Assembly: GCF_014642275.1 (NCBI RefSeq)
Contig: NZ_BMIM01000002.1
Location: 248,001 to 312,000 of the forward strand
Length of the DNA: 64,000 nucleotides
Direction: 5' to 3'
Source of the DNA: Flavobacterium lutivivi
GTDB lineage: Bacteria > Bacteroidota > Bacteroidia > Flavobacteriales > Flavobacteriaceae
Shown here piece by piece: positions 52,081-59,806 of the stretch (position 1 is its first letter; each line of letters opens with the position of its first letter). Made by a program: the position numbers and the translations under genes. Under the pieces are notes generated by a model, which had not been told where the DNA came from, did not search any database, and was given only the letters and a program-made list of their open reading frames with translations.

Positions 52081-52095
52081 CATACTGAAATTAGC
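52077..52095 (+). promoter_or_regulatory. Shared operator-like sequence, controller side
   Basis: TTTGCATACTGAAATTAGC; 17 of 19 positions equal the minus-strand sequence at 54136-54154 over the methyltransferase promoter. It covers the end of the -7 element and the expected transcription start. Confidence 0.6.
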
Positions 52096-52098
52096 AAT

Positions 52099-52311
52099 AT
52101 GAGTAAAAAAACTATTTCCATTAAGTTTGGCGAAAAGGTTAGAGAACTTAGAGTTTCAAAAAATCTTTCACAAGAGCAATTAGCTGACTTAGCTAATGTT
52201 CATAGAACTTATATTGGGATGGTTGAACGAGCAGAAAAAAATATAACACTCGTGAATATTGAGAAAATTTCTAAAGCCTTAAATGTAAACATAATTGAAT
52301 TATTAAAGTGA
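52099..52311 (+). CDS. Restriction-modification controller protein (XRE-type HTH)
   Basis: About 70 residues, almost entirely one helix-turn-helix (FGEKVRELRVSKNLSQEQLADL, NVHRTYIGMVERAEKNITL). Small size and translational overlap with the endonuclease gene (GTGA) match C proteins of type II systems. The ATG at 52099 (MSKKTISIKFG) is chosen because the longer frame would include the promoter. Predicted to bind the repeated 19-bp element at both promoters. Confidence 0.88.
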   Translation: MSKKTISIKFGEKVRELRVSKNLSQEQLADLANVHRTYIGMVERAEKNITLVNIEKISKALNVNIIELLK

Positions 52312-53132
52312 GTTATAGCAACGATATATGGAATTCTTGGACAATTAAATCCGTAAACATACCTTTTAAATCAACTGAAATTGCTGTAGGTGACGGTGAA
52401 CAAAAACTTGGTGTTGAATTTGATGTAGTTCCGTTAGGTCAAAATTTTGCATACGATTTAGAAATTAATGGTGAAAGATGGGAAGTAAAAAAATTAGATA
52501 GTGATAATAGTTTTCGTTTAGGTGTTGAAGTTGCTACACATTACACACCAATTATTTCAAATGTTATTAGAATCTTAGAAAAATTAATAATTGTAAAATC
52601 TCATATATTAGATAGTGAAATTGGCAATTTCATAAAAGACTGTATACTAGATATTGAAAATATAAGTGGTAGAAGTAATACACTACTTTTAGATGGATTA
52701 AGAAAAAACGAAGTTTCAGAATCAAATTTAGATAAAGCAAATGATGTAATTTCTAAACTGAAAAGTATTTTATTGTATCAAGGAACAATGACTTTATACT
52801 CTTCCGTCAATGGTTTAAAACAAGATTATAATATTTTAGATGCGTTTAGAAAAATAATAATTGAAAATATATCAATTGATGACAAAATTAGTTTAATTGG
52901 AGATAAAGATGTTTATAATCGTCTTTTAATAACAAACTTAATTTTTGATGATATATCAATTTTTGACAACCACACTTTAAGAGAAAAACTTAATCAAATT
53001 ATTCGGAGTGTTTTTAACAATGTAAAATTAGTTTTAGTACACGAAAACTATGGATACAAGCCAATAACAAATCTCCAAAGTATCTATTGTAATAGAATAA
53101 CAAGTGGATTACCAAGATGTAAACTTACATAA
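52308..53132 (+). CDS. Type II restriction endonuclease (PD-(D/E)xK type)
   Basis: 274 residues starting at GTG, overlapping the controller stop. The sequence YDLEINGERWEVKK gives a plausible catalytic triad Asp50, Glu59, Lys61 of a PD-(D/E)xK nuclease; the rest is helical with no recognised family. Called by context: controller upstream and a convergent m5C methyltransferase. Ends with an 8-base tail-to-tail overlap with the methyltransferase. Recognition site unknown. Confidence 0.8.
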   Translation: MSYSNDIWNSWTIKSVNIPFKSTEIAVGDGEQKLGVEFDVVPLGQNFAYDLEINGERWEVKKLDSDNSFRLGVEVATHYTPIISNVIRILEKLIIVKSHILDSEIGNFIKDCILDIENISGRSNTLLLDGLRKNEVSESNLDKANDVISKLKSILLYQGTMTLYSSVNGLKQDYNILDAFRKIIIENISIDDKISLIGDKDVYNRLLITNLIFDDISIFDNHTLREKLNQIIRSVFNNVKLVLVHENYGYKPITNLQSIYCNRITSGLPRCKLT

Positions 53133-54129
53133 GACTCAAGTTTAGTTGTTTAGCCTCACTGTAATTTAATTTGTCATCCTCCCAATCTTTAAGTGTTTTG
53201 CCTAAATGATAAGCAAAATCGACAGCAATTGCATTCCCAATTTGTCTGAATTGAGCACCTGTTGAACCCTCAAAAATAAAATCATCAGGAAATGTTTGTA
53301 TTCTTGCTGTTTCCCTTACAGTAAACCTTCTTTCACAATTTGGATGAACAGCTATTACTGCTCCACCTGTGCCACCACCTCTTCCAACAATAGTTGGACT
53401 AATTTTATCCCAATCAAGTTTTCTATTACCAATATATCCGTTTATTTTTACTCTATGTTTTGTTCCGTAATGGTTAGGGATTTTTTCTCCTTCTTCAGTT
53501 TCGGGTTCAGGTAAATCATAGATTGTATCTCTTAATGTTTTGTAGGGTTTTAATTTTTTATCTCCTTTTTCAGAATGAGTTTTTTTTGGTGGGAAATTAT
53601 TAAATAATATTTGGGTTTTTTCTTTTTCTATTTCATTAGAAACGCCAAGAAATATTACTCTTTTTCTTCCTTGTGGAACACCATAATCAGCCGCATTTAA
53701 AAGATACTTTTCCACTCTATATCCATTTCCACATTCTGAAAACTCCTTTATTATTTGTTTTACAACTTCACCTTTTCCAATACTTAAAATACCAGGTACA
53801 TTTTCCGCTAAAAAGTATTTCGGTTTTGTTTCGTTTAATAATCTAACTATTTCTAAATAAAGTTCATTCCTTTCGTCAGCAACATGTCTGTAAGTATTTG
53901 CTACTGAAAAGCCTTGACATGGAAAACCACCACACAACAAATCATACTCAGGTAATTCTTCTCCTTTTAATGTCTTAACATCTTTTAAGTATAAAGGGTG
54001 GTCAAAATTCTTATCATAAGTTTTTTTACAATCTTTATCAATGTCTGTTGCTAATACAATTTCATGTCCTGATTTAATCAAACCTAAATCAAGACCTCCA
54101 CAACCTGCAAACAATGAAACTACCCTCAT
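53125..54129 (-). CDS. DNA cytosine-5 methyltransferase
   Basis: About 334 residues. All core motifs present: motif I VSLFAGCGGLDLG, motif IV GGFPCQGFS with catalytic Cys71, motif VI FLAENVPG, motif VIII VPQGRKRVIFLG, target region before SPTIVGRGGGTGG, and motifs IX-X RETARIQTFPDDF and QIGNAIAV. Protects host DNA from the partner endonuclease. Start at ATG 54129; the longer frame would run through its promoter. Confidence 0.96.
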   Translation of the reverse strand: MRVVSLFAGCGGLDLGLIKSGHEIVLATDIDKDCKKTYDKNFDHPLYLKDVKTLKGEELPEYDLLCGGFPCQGFSVANTYRHVADERNELYLEIVRLLNETKPKYFLAENVPGILSIGKGEVVKQIIKEFSECGNGYRVEKYLLNAADYGVPQGRKRVIFLGVSNEIEKEKTQILFNNFPPKKTHSEKGDKKLKPYKTLRDTIYDLPEPETEEGEKIPNHYGTKHRVKINGYIGNRKLDWDKISPTIVGRGGGTGGAVIAVHPNCERRFTVRETARIQTFPDDFIFEGSTGAQFRQIGNAIAVDFAYHLGKTLKDWEDDKLNYSEAKQLNLSLM

Positions 54130-54135
54130 AAATAC

Positions 54136-54154
54136 GCTACTTTTAGTATGCAAA
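54136..54154 (-). promoter_or_regulatory. Shared operator-like sequence, methyltransferase side
   Basis: Minus strand TTTGCATACTAAAAGTAGC, 17/19 identical to 52077-52095. This copy contains a perfect small dyad TACT-AAA-AGTA. It covers the -7 element end and start of transcription. Confidence 0.6.
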
Positions 54155-54182
54155 TATACATACAATTATTTTAATTTTGCAA
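54151..54182 (-). promoter_or_regulatory. Putative methyltransferase promoter
   Basis: Minus strand TTG (54182-54180), 21-base spacer and perfect -7 element TATATTTG (54158-54151), 21 bases before the ATG at 54129. Confidence 0.6.
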
Positions 54183-54238
54183 ATATTATTTTTTTTAATT
54201 TTTGGATTGTCTTTTTAACGTGAAGTTGTCTTACAATG

Positions 54239-54248
54239 AGGCATAACA
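54239..54248 (-). repeat. Right boundary word of restriction-modification island
   Basis: AGGCATAACA, inverse of TGTTATGCCT at 51985-51994; similarity continues inward and outward for a few bases with one gap (CGTTGT versus CATTGT). Confidence 0.45.
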
Positions 54249-54484
54249 CTCAAATTTAAGCAATTTTCAAAATAAATAACCATCATTTCGTAATTTAATA
54301 AGTTGTTGAAAAACAATAATAAAAACAACAACAAACGACAACAACCAACTACAAACGAAAGTAAATGCTTAGCAACCGAATAAATTGTAAAACCTGTCAC
54401 AACTTTGCATCGTCGGAAATGAGAAACCATTTTCAACAAAACAAAAAATAAATATAAACATTAACTTTTTAAATTTTAAACGCC
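54249..54484 (+). other. Leader region upstream of ssb, CAA-rich
   Basis: With 54130-54248 this forms the only gene-free stretch above 300 bases. Bases ~54285-54375 are CAA/AAC-rich low-complexity sequence. Near the end CAACTTTG (7 of 8 of the -7 consensus, about 54398-54406) followed by CATCGTCGGAAATGAG could be the ssb promoter and an ~80-base leader. No open frame of interest. Confidence 0.4.
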
Positions 54485-54817
54485 ATGAATGCAATGAAAA
54501 ACAAAGTACAATTAATCGGAAACGTAGGTAACGAACCAGAAGTAAAAACTTTTGGCGAAGGAAAAAAAGTAGCCAATATCACTATCGCTACAAATGATTA
54601 TTATATCAACGACAAAGGCGAAAAAGTAGAACAAACCGAATGGCACCGAGTAACTGCTTGGGGAAAAGTAGCCGAGATTATCGAAAAATATGTTTCAAAA
54701 GGAAAAGAAATCGCTATCGAAGGCAAACTAACTCACAGAAGTTATGACGATAAAGAAGGGAACAAACGCTACATCACCGAAGTTGTTGCTAACGATATTT
54801 TGTTATTAGGGAAATAA
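54485..54817 (+). CDS. ssb: Single-stranded DNA-binding protein (short form)
   Basis: 110 residues, one OB fold: VQLIGNVGNEPEVKTF, TEWHRVTAWGKVAEII, YVSKGKEIAIEGKL, RYITEVVANDILLLGK. It ends right after the OB fold, so the acidic C-terminal tip used to recruit partner proteins in replicative SSBs is absent. Possibly a secondary SSB; another copy would be expected elsewhere. Own terminator behind it. Confidence 0.93.
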   Translation: MNAMKNKVQLIGNVGNEPEVKTFGEGKKVANITIATNDYYINDKGEKVEQTEWHRVTAWGKVAEIIEKYVSKGKEIAIEGKLTHRSYDDKEGNKRYITEVVANDILLLGK

Positions 54818-54835
54818 TAAAATATTTTTAAGACT

Positions 54836-54870
54836 AAACCCGATAAATTCTAAATTTTGTCGGGTTTTTT
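54836..54870 (+). terminator. Intrinsic terminator of ssb
   Basis: AAACCCGA/TCGGGTTT stem with A/T-rich interior and T run. Confidence 0.8.
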
Positions 54871-55018
54871 ATTTTAAAAACATAAAAATTTAACGTAAAA
54901 AAGCAAAAGTTGTCAACACGAAAACGTTTTCGAGAGCGTTTTTGATTTTTATCAGTAAAAGCGTGGTATAAAATAGTTAAATTAGTTAAACAAAACTGTC
55001 AAATCAAACTATAAAACC

Positions 55019-55462
55019 ATGAAAAAAATTAGACTATCATTGGTGCTAATGATGCTTTTATTTGTATCATGTATGAGTTATGCACAAGTGGGAATTAACA
55101 CCACAACACCATTGAGCATGCTCGATGTAAACGGAAACATGTCTGTAAAAGTAGTCAACCTTTCTGGCAACGGAACAGGAAATAGTGGAGCAGCAGTAAA
55201 CATCAGCGACGGAATTTATATTTCGATTACTCCAGTTGCCACCGATGATAAATTTCAATTACCCAATCCAACCTTGTTTCCCGGAAGAATGTATATCATT
55301 CGTAATATTCGCAACACGATTACCGCTCAGCTAACCACAGCTGCGGGATTGTTGTTCCCAAAAAATTCTACAACAGGTAGTGCAAGCATCTACATGTATG
55401 AAGGCAACCTGAGAACGGTTACTGTTTTCAGTGACGGAAGCAACTGGACTTATATCAACTAG
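55019..55462 (+). CDS. Small secreted protein of tail-fibre-like type
   Basis: 147 residues with signal peptide (MKKIRLSLVLMMLLFVSCMSYAQ). The mature N-terminus VGINTTTPLSMLDVNGNM is the motif seen at the start of many flavobacterial tail-fibre or collagen-like surface proteins; the C-terminal part GSASIYMYEGNLRTVTVFSDG-like is a small beta domain. No sorting tail. Function unknown. Confidence 0.75.
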   Translation: MKKIRLSLVLMMLLFVSCMSYAQVGINTTTPLSMLDVNGNMSVKVVNLSGNGTGNSGAAVNISDGIYISITPVATDDKFQLPNPTLFPGRMYIIRNIRNTITAQLTTAAGLLFPKNSTTGSASIYMYEGNLRTVTVFSDGSNWTYIN

Positions 55463-55464
55463 GT

Positions 55465-56148
55465 TTACAAAAAATCTAAAATCTCAGTTATTGCATGTAT
55501 TGATTTGAAGTTGTCGTGAACGATTTCAAAATCAATTTTTTCGTATTCCCAAGTGGTGTGATAGGGAATATGAATTCCTGTGCCGCCAATATTAAGAACA
55601 GGCAACACATCGCTTTTTAGCGAATTGCCAATCATGATAAAATCTTCTGGTTTACAATCCAATCGACCAAGCATTTTTTGATAATCAACTTCTTTTTTAT
55701 CGCTCATTACTTCTATATGATGAAAATAATGTCCAATTCCTGAGTCGTGTAGCTTTCTATGTTGGTCTTTCAAATCGCCTTTTGTAGCAACAACGAGTTT
55801 GTACTTTGGTTTTAAGGCTTGTAATACAGTTTCAACTTCGGGCAAAAGTTCCACAGGTTTTTGCAATAAATCTTTCCCAATTTGAATGATTTTTTCAACT
55901 ACTTGTCCATTCAATTGATGATTTGTTAAGTCTAAAGCAGACTCAATCATCGATAATGTAAACGCTTTGATACCAAAACCATAAAGAGGCAAATTCCTAA
56001 CTTGATGATTTAATATTAAAGTCAATAACTCTTGTTTTGAAGCAAAACCACTAAATAACTCACAGAATTTTTCTTGTGCTTCGTCAAAATAAGGTTCGTT
56101 GTGCCAAAGCGTATCATCGGCATCAAAGGCGATTGTTTTTTTGGTCAT
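55465..56148 (-). CDS. HAD-superfamily hydrolase
   Basis: 227 residues. HAD motif I AFDADDTLWHNE (nucleophile Asp), motif II VVATKGD, motif III Lys in DKKEVDYQKML, motif IV FIMIGNSLKSDVLP. Probably a small-molecule phosphatase; substrate unknown. Twelve bases downstream of metG on the same strand, so likely co-transcribed. Confidence 0.9.
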   Translation of the reverse strand: MTKKTIAFDADDTLWHNEPYFDEAQEKFCELFSGFASKQELLTLILNHQVRNLPLYGFGIKAFTLSMIESALDLTNHQLNGQVVEKIIQIGKDLLQKPVELLPEVETVLQALKPKYKLVVATKGDLKDQHRKLHDSGIGHYFHHIEVMSDKKEVDYQKMLGRLDCKPEDFIMIGNSLKSDVLPVLNIGGTGIHIPYHTTWEYEKIDFEIVHDNFKSIHAITEILDFL

Positions 56149-56160
56149 TAATATTGTTTT

Positions 56161-58257
56161 TTAAGAAATCATCGCACCATTAATCACGCCATCAGAACCT
56201 GTACTGAGCGAAGTCGAAGTATCTGGATTTACAAAAACCAATTTTCCTTCTGCATTGTTTGTTAACAACAACATGCCTTCACTTTCCACACCACGCAAAG
56301 CTCTTGGTGCTAGGTTCACTAAAACCGTTACGCGTTTTCCAATGACTTCTTCTGGTGTAAAATGCTCAGCAATTCCAGAAACGATGGTTCTAACATCAAT
56401 TCCTGTATCAACTTTTAAAACTAAAAGTTTGTTAGCTTTTGGCATTTTTTCAGCTTCGATGATAGTTCCTATTCGTAAATCTACTTTGGCAAAATCTTCG
56501 AAAGTGATGATATCTTTTTGCGGTTCGGCTTTTGCATTTTCCACTTTATTGGCAGTTTTAGTTGCTTCTAATTTGTCTAATTGTTTTTGGATTTCGGCAT
56601 CTTCAATTTGGGCAAACAAAATCTCGGCTTGGCCAATTTGATGGTTAGCACTAATGATTTCTTTGCCTTCGGTAATAGCATTCCATTGATTAGATTCCTC
56701 GACTGCGCTCGGAATGACAAGTATGCGTTTTAATTTTTCGGCTGTGAATGGCAAAAAAGGTTCCGATAAAATCGCCAAAGCAGAAGCAATTTGTAATGCT
56801 ACATACATTTGGGTTTTTACACGTTCTGGATTTTCTTTAACCATTTTCCATGGTTCTTCATCAGCTAAATATTTGTTTCCTAATCGTGCTACATTCATTA
56901 ATTCGCCCAAAGCTTCTCTAAAACGATAACGTTCAATCGAACTAGAAATGACAGCAGGATAGGCTTTCAATTCAGCCAAAGTTTGTTCATCAACTTCTGA
57001 GAATTCGTTTGGAGCTGGAACAACACCATCGTAATATTTATTAGTCAAAACCACTACACGATTGATGAAATTTCCAAAAATCGCTGCCAATTCGTTGTTA
57101 TTTCTCGCCTGAAAATCTTTCCAAGTAAAGTCGTTGTCTTTAGTTTCTGGAGCATTAGCAGTCAAGGCATAACGCAACACATCTTGTTTTTCTGGGAAAT
57201 CTTGTAAATATTCGTGTAACCAAACCGCCCAATTTTTTGAAGTAGAAAGTTTGTTGCCTTCTAAATTCAAGAATTCATTTGCTGGAACATTATCAGGCAG
57301 AATATAACTTCCTTCGGCCTTGAGCATTGCTGGAAAAATCACACAGTGAAAAACAATATTATCTTTCCCAATAAAGTGAACCAACTTAGTATCTTCTTTT
57401 TTCCAATAATCTTCCCAGTTTTTTCCAACTCTTGCAGCCCATTCTTTGGTTGAAGAAATGTAGCCAATTGGCGCATCAAACCATACATATAATTTTTTTC
57501 CTTCAGCACCTTCAACAGGAACATCAATTCCCCAATCTAAATCACGTGTAACAGCTCTTGGTTCTAAACCACCATCAACCCACGATTTTACTTGTCCGTA
57601 AACATTGGGTTTCCAATCGTTTTTATGACCTTCTAAAATCCATTCTCTTAAAAAAGCATCGTATTCATTTAAGGGTAAAAACCAATGTTTTGTAGATTTC
57701 AAAACAGGTTTCGAACCAGTAATAGTAGATTTTGGATTGATTAAATCAGTTGCATTTAGTGTTGAGCCGCATTTTTCGCATTGATCACCATAAGCTTCTT
57801 CATTGCCACATTTTGGACACGTGCCAGTAACAAATCTATCCGCTAAGAATTGATTGGCTTGTTCGTCATATAATTGCTCCGTAGTTTCTTCTATAAATTT
57901 TCCGTCATCGTATAATTTTCTAAAAAATTCTGATGCAGTATCATGATGAATTTTTGCAGAAGTTCTCGAATAATTATCAAAAGAAATTCCAAAATCTTCA
58001 AACGATTTACGGATAATTCCATCATATTTATCAATAACTTCTTGTGGTGTAATTCCTTCTTTACGGGCTTTCATTGAAATGGCAACACCATGTTCATCAC
58101 TTCCACAAATAAAAGCAACATCTTTTCCTTGCAAACGCAAGTATCGTGCATAAATATCAGATGGCACATAAACACCTGCTAAATGCCCAATGTGTATTGG
58201 TCCATTGGTGTAAGGTAATGCCGCAGTAATGGTATATCGAGTTGGATTTTCTAACAT
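56161..58257 (-). CDS. metG: Methionyl-tRNA synthetase, with two in-frame REP-like inserts
   Basis: 698 residues. Class I catalytic core with HIGH-type PIHIGHLAG, zinc knuckle [23 protein letters not shown]-type KLSTSKN, anticodon-binding domain, and a C-terminal EMAP/tRNA-binding domain ([33 protein letters not shown]). The linker before the EMAP domain contains [11 protein letters not shown] and the C-terminal tail contains [12 protein letters not shown], both encoded by palindromic repeat words. Confidence 0.97.
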   Translation of the reverse strand: MLENPTRYTITAALPYTNGPIHIGHLAGVYVPSDIYARYLRLQGKDVAFICGSDEHGVAISMKARKEGITPQEVIDKYDGIIRKSFEDFGISFDNYSRTSAKIHHDTASEFFRKLYDDGKFIEETTEQLYDEQANQFLADRFVTGTCPKCGNEEAYGDQCEKCGSTLNATDLINPKSTITGSKPVLKSTKHWFLPLNEYDAFLREWILEGHKNDWKPNVYGQVKSWVDGGLEPRAVTRDLDWGIDVPVEGAEGKKLYVWFDAPIGYISSTKEWAARVGKNWEDYWKKEDTKLVHFIGKDNIVFHCVIFPAMLKAEGSYILPDNVPANEFLNLEGNKLSTSKNWAVWLHEYLQDFPEKQDVLRYALTANAPETKDNDFTWKDFQARNNNELAAIFGNFINRVVVLTNKYYDGVVPAPNEFSEVDEQTLAELKAYPAVISSSIERYRFREALGELMNVARLGNKYLADEEPWKMVKENPERVKTQMYVALQIASALAILSEPFLPFTAEKLKRILVIPSAVEESNQWNAITEGKEIISANHQIGQAEILFAQIEDAEIQKQLDKLEATKTANKVENAKAEPQKDIITFEDFAKVDLRIGTIIEAEKMPKANKLLVLKVDTGIDVRTIVSGIAEHFTPEEVIGKRVTVLVNLAPRALRGVESEGMLLLTNNAEGKLVFVNPDTSTSLSTGSDGVINGAMIS
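56198..56226 (-). repeat. In-frame REP-like element at the 3' end of metG
   Basis: CCTGTACTGAGCGAAGTCGAAGTATCTGG, translated as [10 protein letters not shown]. Contains the word family ACTGAGCGAAGTCGAAGT. Confidence 0.7.
56690..56721 (-). repeat. In-frame REP-like element in the metG linker
   Basis: TTAGATTCCTCGACTGCGCT followed by CGGAATGACAAG, translated as [11 protein letters not shown]. Complement of GTCATTCCGAGCGCAGTCGAGGAATC. Confidence 0.75.
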
Positions 58258-58279
58258 TTTGTTTCAAATAAATATGTTG

Positions 58280-58287
58280 CAAAAATA
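58280..58287 (-). promoter_or_regulatory. Putative -7 element (TATTTTTG) of metG
   Basis: Perfect minus-strand TAnnTTTG, 23 bases before the metG ATG. Confidence 0.4.
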
Positions 58288-58345
58288 CGTTATTTTAGCA
58301 ACGAAATAAATTTTAGATAAATCATGTTCTAAATATCATTTTTCA

Positions 58346-59302
58346 ATGTCTAGATTATTTGTAATTTTATTTTTCATAACGTCAATTTCTTATTCCCAAA
58401 AAAAGATGATAACGCCACCATTTCTTCAAAAAGGTGATACTGTAGCTATCGTATCAACCGCTAGAAAAAATATTGAAGACAACCTAAAACCAACGATAGA
58501 TTTATTGAAATCTTGGGGATTGGAAGTGAAAATAGGTAAAACAATTGGTTTAGATTATTACCAACTTGCAGGAACTGATGAGCAAAGAGCTGAAGATTTT
58601 CAGGAAATGATGGATAACCCAAATATAAAAGCAATTTGGTGCATTCGAGGTGGATATGGAACTGTGCGAATGATTGATAAATTGGATTTTTCAAAATTCA
58701 AACAAAGCCCAAAATGGATTGTTGGTTTTAGCGATGTGACCGTTTTGCACAGTCATTTGAATAGAATGGGAATTCAGTCTATTCATGGCACAATGCCAAT
58801 AAGCATTCCTAGAGCAACAGAAGAGGCGAAAGAAAGTCTTAGAAAAGCACTTTTTGGAGAAAAATTAGAATATACTCTCGATTGCGATGCGATAAATCAT
58901 TTAGGCAAAGCCAAAGGCGAATTGGTTGGTGGTAATTTATCTATTTTATACAGTCTTTTGGGCTCTGAATCTGCTATCGATTGTAGTGATAAGATATTAT
59001 TTTTAGAGGATTTGGATGAATATTTATACCACATCGATAGGATGATGCTGAATTTGAAGCGAAATGGATGTTTGTCTAGTTTGAAAGGAATTATTGTTGG
59101 CGGAATGACAGAAATGAAGGATAATGAAATTCCTTGGGGGAAAAATGCTTTTGAAATTATAGAGGAAACCATAAAAGGATTGAATATACCTGTGATTTAT
59201 AACTTCCCAGCTGGACATATTCGCGATAATAGAGCGTTGATTTTTGGCAAACAAATCTCTATGGAAGTAAACGAAAAGGAGAGTAAAGTAGTTTTTGAAT
59301 AA
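58346..59302 (+). CDS. LD-carboxypeptidase (S66 family)
   Basis: 318 residues. Short signal peptide (MSRLFVILFFITSISYS), then TPPFLQKGDTVAIVSTARK, AIWCIRGGYGTVRM, FSDVTVLHSHL with catalytic Ser/His region and a late Glu/His pair near ILFLEDLDEYLYHIDRM and NFPAGHIRDNRAL. Cleaves the terminal D-Ala of peptidoglycan tetrapeptides during recycling. The signal peptide suggests periplasmic placement, unlike the cytoplasmic E. coli enzyme. Confidence 0.9.
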   Translation: MSRLFVILFFITSISYSQKKMITPPFLQKGDTVAIVSTARKNIEDNLKPTIDLLKSWGLEVKIGKTIGLDYYQLAGTDEQRAEDFQEMMDNPNIKAIWCIRGGYGTVRMIDKLDFSKFKQSPKWIVGFSDVTVLHSHLNRMGIQSIHGTMPISIPRATEEAKESLRKALFGEKLEYTLDCDAINHLGKAKGELVGGNLSILYSLLGSESAIDCSDKILFLEDLDEYLYHIDRMMLNLKRNGCLSSLKGIIVGGMTEMKDNEIPWGKNAFEIIEETIKGLNIPVIYNFPAGHIRDNRALIFGKQISMEVNEKESKVVFE

Positions 59303-59353
59303 GTACGAATTGAGATGTACGAAGTACGAAGTTACTTCTTACATCGTACTTCT
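59302..59353. repeat. Spacer microrepeat (word GTACGAA)
   Basis: AAGTACGAATTGAGATGTACGAAG and following TACGAAGTTACTTCTTACATCGTACTTC: three direct GTACGAA copies then an inverted part. Fills the spacer before yraN. Confidence 0.65.
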
Positions 59354-59368
59354 AATATCATAAATCAA

Positions 59369-59728
59369 ATGGCAGAACACAACGAACTAGGGAAACTTGG
59401 TGAAGAATTGGCGGTAGATTTTTTACAAAAAAACGGCTATGAAATCCTAGAAACGAATTGGGTATTTCAAAAAGCTGAAATAGATATTATTGCACAAAAA
59501 GACAATATACTGGTAGCTGTTGAAGTGAAAACCCGTTCGAGCATAGATTTTGGTTTGCCTCAAGATTTTGTTAAACCAAAAAAAATTCAACTACTCGTCA
59601 AAGCCATCAATGAATATGTTGTTTCAAACGACCTAGATGTTGAGGTTCAATTTGATATTATAGCCATAAACAAAGAAGAAAAAGATTTCAATATCGAACA
59701 TATTAAAAATGCTTTCTTTCATTTTTGA
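59369..59728 (+). CDS. yraN: YraN family protein (UPF0102)
   Basis: About 119 residues, the usual family length, with a PD-(D/E)xK nuclease-like fold: LGKLGEELAVDFLQKNGYEIL, AEIDIIAQKDNILVAVEVKTRSS. The ATG at 59369 (MAEHNELGK) is chosen; an earlier in-frame ATG at 59315 would place 18 codons inside repeated spacer sequence. Biochemical role unclear; DNA uptake or repair is suggested for the family. Confidence 0.92.
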   Translation: MAEHNELGKLGEELAVDFLQKNGYEILETNWVFQKAEIDIIAQKDNILVAVEVKTRSSIDFGLPQDFVKPKKIQLLVKAINEYVVSNDLDVEVQFDIIAINKEEKDFNIEHIKNAFFHF

Positions 59729-59780
59729 TAAACAATTCATAAAAATATTTCAATAAAATATGAATTTCTTTGAATTTATT

Positions 59781-59788
59781 TAACTTTG
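59781..59788 (+). promoter_or_regulatory. Putative -7 element (TAACTTTG) of the metzincin gene
   Basis: Perfect TAnnTTTG match 18 bases before the ATG at 59807. Confidence 0.45.
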
Positions 59789-59806
59789 GACTTTAAATTT
59801 TTAACA

